Shown here: in pieces, positions 61,109 to 64,000 of the stretch
How positions within the stretch are numbered: position 1 is the first letter of the stretch
How the letters are laid out: each line of letters opens with the position of its first letter
NCBI GenBank assembly: GCA_003278805.1
Contig: QCDC01000004.1
Location: 1 to 64,000 of the forward strand
Origin: Pelagibacteraceae bacterium AG-349-L17
Lineage (GTDB): Bacteria; Pseudomonadota; Alphaproteobacteria; Pelagibacterales; Pelagibacteraceae
Direction of reading: 5' to 3'
DNA: 64,000 nt
Notes under the pieces: generated by a model
Seen by the model: the letters and a program-made list of their open reading frames with translations, nothing else
Told to the model about the DNA's origin: nothing
The model's database searches: none
Position numbers and translations under genes: made by a program

Positions 61109-61993
61109 ATGGAATTTTTTACTGAATTTCCAGAAATGGGAAGAAGATCCCAAATGGAGCTAAGAAAAGGTATCGACTTAGCTTTTAGAAATTTTTCAAA
61201 AGAATATGGAGACAGCATAGAGGCATTTTTTGATCCATTATTATTTTTTTTAGTATCATTAGAAAAATTATTATTATCCACTCCATGGATAATTATTATT
61301 GGAATAATTTGTGGATTAGCCTGGTTAGGTTCAAAAAGTTGGAAATTAGTTACAGGAAGTGCAATTGCTTTTTTATTAATTGGTTATTTTGGAATGTGGG
61401 AAGATTGTATGGCAACAGTGGCTATTATTACTGTATGCACAATCATTTGTATTGTTATTGGCATCCCAATAGGAATTGTAATGGCTAGATCTTATAGAGC
61501 TGAAAAAGCAATACTTCCTGTATTGGATATGATGCAAACAATTCCTAGTTTTGTTTATTTGATCCCAATCTTGATGTTGTTAGGAATTGGAAAAGTCCCA
61601 GGATTAATTGCTGTTTGTGTTTATGCAGTTCCTCCAATTATTAGATTAACTAATTTAGGTATTAGAGAAGTAGATAAAGAGACTTTAGAGGCTAGTGAAG
61701 CTTTTGGAGCAACTACAACTCAAAAATTAAGATCTGTTCAAATTCCGCTAGCTTTACCCACTGTTTTTGCTGGTGTAAACCAAACCATAATGATGGCTTT
61801 AGCTATGGTGGTTATTGCTTCTATGATAGGCGTAAAAGGTCTAGGCGTGCCAATATTAAGAGCTGTTTCTAACCAATATTTGGCTCTTGGTATGATGAAT
61901 GGATTAGCAATAGTTGCTCTCGCAATTGTCTTTGATAGAGTCACTCAAGAATATGGAAGAAGGATCCAAAAGCATAGAGGCCAGATAAAATAA
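61109..61993 (+). CDS. Glycine betaine/proline-type ABC permease (ProW family)
   Basis: A 294-residue inner-membrane permease. After a soluble N-terminal segment there are about six helices, with PIGIVMARSYRAEKAILPVLDMMQTIPSFVYLIPI and the EAA loop EVDKETLEASEAFGATTTQKLRSVQIPLA, both typical of ProW/OpuAB. No ribosome site is obvious before its ATG. A ProV-type ATPase gene is not present beside it within the window, unusual for this system. Confidence 0.88.
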   Translation: MEFFTEFPEMGRRSQMELRKGIDLAFRNFSKEYGDSIEAFFDPLLFFLVSLEKLLLSTPWIIIIGIICGLAWLGSKSWKLVTGSAIAFLLIGYFGMWEDCMATVAIITVCTIICIVIGIPIGIVMARSYRAEKAILPVLDMMQTIPSFVYLIPILMLLGIGKVPGLIAVCVYAVPPIIRLTNLGIREVDKETLEASEAFGATTTQKLRSVQIPLALPTVFAGVNQTIMMALAMVVIASMIGVKGLGVPILRAVSNQYLALGMMNGLAIVALAIVFDRVTQEYGRRIQKHRGQIK

Positions 61994-62055
61994 TTGATTA
62001 TTTGTTGCATCGAATTTTCTAGACTCATATTTCAAAATAAATAAAGATCTCCCCT

Positions 62056-62784
62056 ATGAATTTTTCATTGGAAATAGGACCTAAAACAGAGGTTGATACA
62101 GTTCCAGCATTGTCTGATGTTTATATTACAATGCTACCTGGAGGTGATTACAGAGAAACTGCTGATAAAGCAGTAGAGCTTGTAAAAAAAGGATTTAATC
62201 CTGTACCTCATTTTCCTGCTAGATCAATGCATGATGAAAAAGAACTTAAAGATTATGTTTCTAGATGCAAAGATGGAGGAGTAAAGCAAGCCTTAATTAT
62301 TGGAGGTGGAAGAGAACCGGCAGGTAAGTTTGATAGTTCCTTTCAACTTTTAGAGACAGGTTATTTTGAAAAAATGAAAATAGGAATTGCTGGACATCCC
62401 GAGGGGAGTCCTGATATATCCGACTCAGATTTAGAAAAAGCTATGATAGATAAAAAGCCTTACGCTGATTATATTGTAACACAGTGGTTACTTGATCCTC
62501 AGCCTATTATAGATTTTATTTCTAAGCAAAGCGTACCAGTGCATGTGGGAATTACTGGGCCATTAAAAATATCTAGCCTAATTAAATTTGCTAATATTGT
62601 TGGGGCAAAAAATTCCTTAAACTTTCTTAAATCTAATTTTAGTAAGGCATTGGATTTATTGAAACCTAAAGACCCTAATGATTTAATTGGGAAAGTTAAA
62701 TCGCACACTGATAACTTCCACATTTATACATTCGGCGGCTTGAAGGAAACTAACAAGTGGTTGAAGGAGAATAGTTATGTCTAA
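62056..62784 (+). CDS. metF: Methylenetetrahydrofolate reductase-like protein
   Basis: A 242-residue TIM-barrel flavoprotein, somewhat shorter than the usual 280-300. The front FSLEIGPKTE, the middle KQALIIGGGREPAGKFDSSFQLL and IGIAGHPEGSPDI, and VPVHVGITGPLKISSLIKFANIVG are recognisable MTHFR segments, near the FAD and folate sites. It interconverts methylene- and methyl-tetrahydrofolate; here it would oxidise methyl-folate from demethylation. Its stop overlaps the GcvT-like start by 8 bases, so the two enzymes probably act in sequence. Confidence 0.82.
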   Translation: MNFSLEIGPKTEVDTVPALSDVYITMLPGGDYRETADKAVELVKKGFNPVPHFPARSMHDEKELKDYVSRCKDGGVKQALIIGGGREPAGKFDSSFQLLETGYFEKMKIGIAGHPEGSPDISDSDLEKAMIDKKPYADYIVTQWLLDPQPIIDFISKQSVPVHVGITGPLKISSLIKFANIVGAKNSLNFLKSNFSKALDLLKPKDPNDLIGKVKSHTDNFHIYTFGGLKETNKWLKENSYV

Positions 62785-64000
62785 AGAATTTGACTATACT
62801 AAAGTACAACATGTTACTTCTGTTGATCAATCTGATAGAGAAGTACCATACAATTTAAGACAAAGTGGGCCAACTAAAGTTGAATTATTAATTTCAACAA
62901 GGGTAAGAAAGTCACCTTATTGGCATTTATCAATGCAGGCAGGTTGTTGGAGAGCAACTGTATACAATCGAATTTATCACCCAAGAGGCTATGTAAAACC
63001 TGAAGATGGTGGAGCAATGGTTGAATACGATGCTATCGTAAACCATGTAACAATGTGGAACGTTGCTGTTGAAAGACAAATAAGAGTTAAAGGTCCTGAT
63101 GCAGAAAAGTTTACTGACTACGTTATAACTAGAGATGCAACAAAAATTTCTCCTATGAGAGCAAGATACGTAATCTTATGTAATGCTTATGGAGGTGTTT
63201 TAAATGATCCTATTCTTTTAAGAATTTCAAAAGATGAATTTTGGTTTTCATTATCAGACTCTGATATAGGAATGTATTTACAAGGTGTAAATGCAGATGG
63301 AAGATTTAACTGTACAATTGAGGAAATTGATGCATGTCCAGTACAAATTCAAGGTCCTAAATCAAAAGCTTTAATGAAAGATCTTTGTGGAGATCAAGTT
63401 GATTTTGATAATATGCCTTTCTATGGATTAGCAGAAGCAAAAATTGGTGGAAGAAGTTGTGTAATTTCTCAATCTGGTTTTTCAGGAGAAGCTGGTTATG
63501 AAATATATTTAAGAAATGCAACTTTATATGCTGAAGATATGTGGAATGCAGTATTGGATGCAGGAAAAAAACATAACTTAATGGTTATTGCGCCTGCACA
63601 CCACAGAAGAATACAAGCCGGTATTCTTTCTTGGGGGCAAGACATGGATCAACAACATAATCCGTTTCAATGCAATTTAGGTTATCAAGTTTCATTATCT
63701 GGTAAAGGTGAATGGAATAAAAAAGCTGACTATGTTGGTAAAGCTGCTTTAGAAAAAATGAAAGCAGACATAAAAGCTGGTCAAAAACCTTACAAACTTC
63801 AATTAGTTGGGATGGAATTAGGTGGTAAGCCTATTGACGATTATGCGCCAGACTTTTGGTTAGTATCACCAGAAAGTGGCGGAGATCCAGTCGGATTTAT
63901 TACTTCTCCATGGTGGCATCCGGAAAAGAAAACTAATATTGCTATGGGTTACGTTCCATTTGATGGAACTTTAAACCCTAATGGATTTCCAAAAGGTAAA
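62777..64000 (+). CDS. GcvT/DmdA-like aminomethyltransferase-family protein (3' end outside window)
   Basis: At least 408 residues, open at the right edge. Ribosome site GAAGGAGA precedes the ATG at 62777. The GcvT fold is clear from STRVRKSPYWHLSMQAGCWRATVYNRIY, VERQIRVKGPDAEKFTDYVITRD, YVILCNAYGGVLNDPILLRIS, GFSGEAGYEIYLRNA and GKAALEKM. It resembles the DmdA/LigM group of tetrahydrofolate-dependent demethylases more than true glycine cleavage T protein. The overlapping metF gene fits a methyl-folate product. Substrate unknown. Confidence 0.8.
   Translation, partial: MSKEFDYTKVQHVTSVDQSDREVPYNLRQSGPTKVELLISTRVRKSPYWHLSMQAGCWRATVYNRIYHPRGYVKPEDGGAMVEYDAIVNHVTMWNVAVERQIRVKGPDAEKFTDYVITRDATKISPMRARYVILCNAYGGVLNDPILLRISKDEFWFSLSDSDIGMYLQGVNADGRFNCTIEEIDACPVQIQGPKSKALMKDLCGDQVDFDNMPFYGLAEAKIGGRSCVISQSGFSGEAGYEIYLRNATLYAEDMWNAVLDAGKKHNLMVIAPAHHRRIQAGILSWGQDMDQQHNPFQCNLGYQVSLSGKGEWNKKADYVGKAALEKMKADIKAGQKPYKLQLVGMELGGKPIDDYAPDFWLVSPESGGDPVGFITSPWWHPEKKTNIAMGYVPFDGTLNPNGFPKGK

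Noticed and set aside
1-64000. CRISPR arrays, insertion sequences, integrases or prophage
   Set aside because: I saw no regularly spaced repeats, transposase or phage structural motifs in any frame.

Overview
The window looks like a stretch of a streamlined marine alphaproteobacterium of the SAR11 clade (Pelagibacterales). This is an inference from very AT-rich DNA, 0-30 base intergenic gaps with many TAATG stop/start overlaps, and a typical SAR11 gene set: dimethylglycine dehydrogenase-like enzymes, ETF and ETF-QO, betaine-homocysteine methyltransferase, AcuI, a DddP-like protein, TRAP and ABC binding proteins. I saw no rRNA, tRNA, CRISPR array, insertion sequence or prophage.

Layout. 1-2.6 kb holds the start of a LysE/ArgO exporter, a VOC protein and a cysE-cysK cysteine synthesis pair. 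2.8-5.2 kb is a tight six-gene operon of unrecognised small proteins (two secreted) ending in a DsbA-fold isomerase; 5.2-6.1 kb is an SMR pair with a DUF2798 protein between them. 6.1-9.1 kb is an extremely AT-rich glycosylation pair (YfhO-like membrane protein and a GT2). 9.1-16 kb is housekeeping: DUF952, DUF924, HisN-like phosphatase, a gamma-butyrobetaine hydroxylase-like dioxygenase, CcdA and PEP carboxylase. 15.9-29.6 kb is a sugar-acid/hydroxyacid catabolic region: TRAP transporter, lactonase, three unrelated dehydratase families, FAH hydrolase and several NAD(P) dehydrogenases. 29.6-32.8 kb carries a possible new structured RNA, cytochrome c', cytochrome b561 and an ETHE1-like hydrolase. 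32.8-37.9 kb is an iron (Fbp type) ABC operon behind a Fur-like site, with azlCD at its end. 38-41.4 kb has a LysR regulator, acuI, folE and hisI.

The right third is one-carbon metabolism. A chain of minus-strand genes from 59.8 down to 47.2 kb (Rieske oxygenase, betaine-homocysteine methyltransferase, dimethylglycine dehydrogenase-like, methyltransferase, SET protein, DddP-like M24 protein, a kinase/nucleotidyltransferase pair, dioxygenase, enoyl-CoA hydratase and others) is followed by a second dimethylglycine/sarcosine dehydrogenase-like gene, etfB, etfA and ETF-QO, which would carry the electrons to quinone. Divergently lie a betaine-type ABC binding protein and permease (no ATPase gene beside them), metF, and a GcvT/DmdA-like gene cut by the right edge. 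Together they suggest uptake and demethylation of betaine-like and possibly sulfonium osmolytes, with methyl groups oxidised through tetrahydrofolate.

The most distinctive signals are: (1) strong stem-loops at all three binding-protein/permease junctions in the window; (2) a promoter-like box, strong ribosome site, nine-codon reading frame and serial hairpins between convergent genes at 29.73-29.91 kb; (3) paired SMR proteins that both lack the glutamate of EmrE; and (4) the kinase/nucleotidyltransferase pair in the betaine operon.
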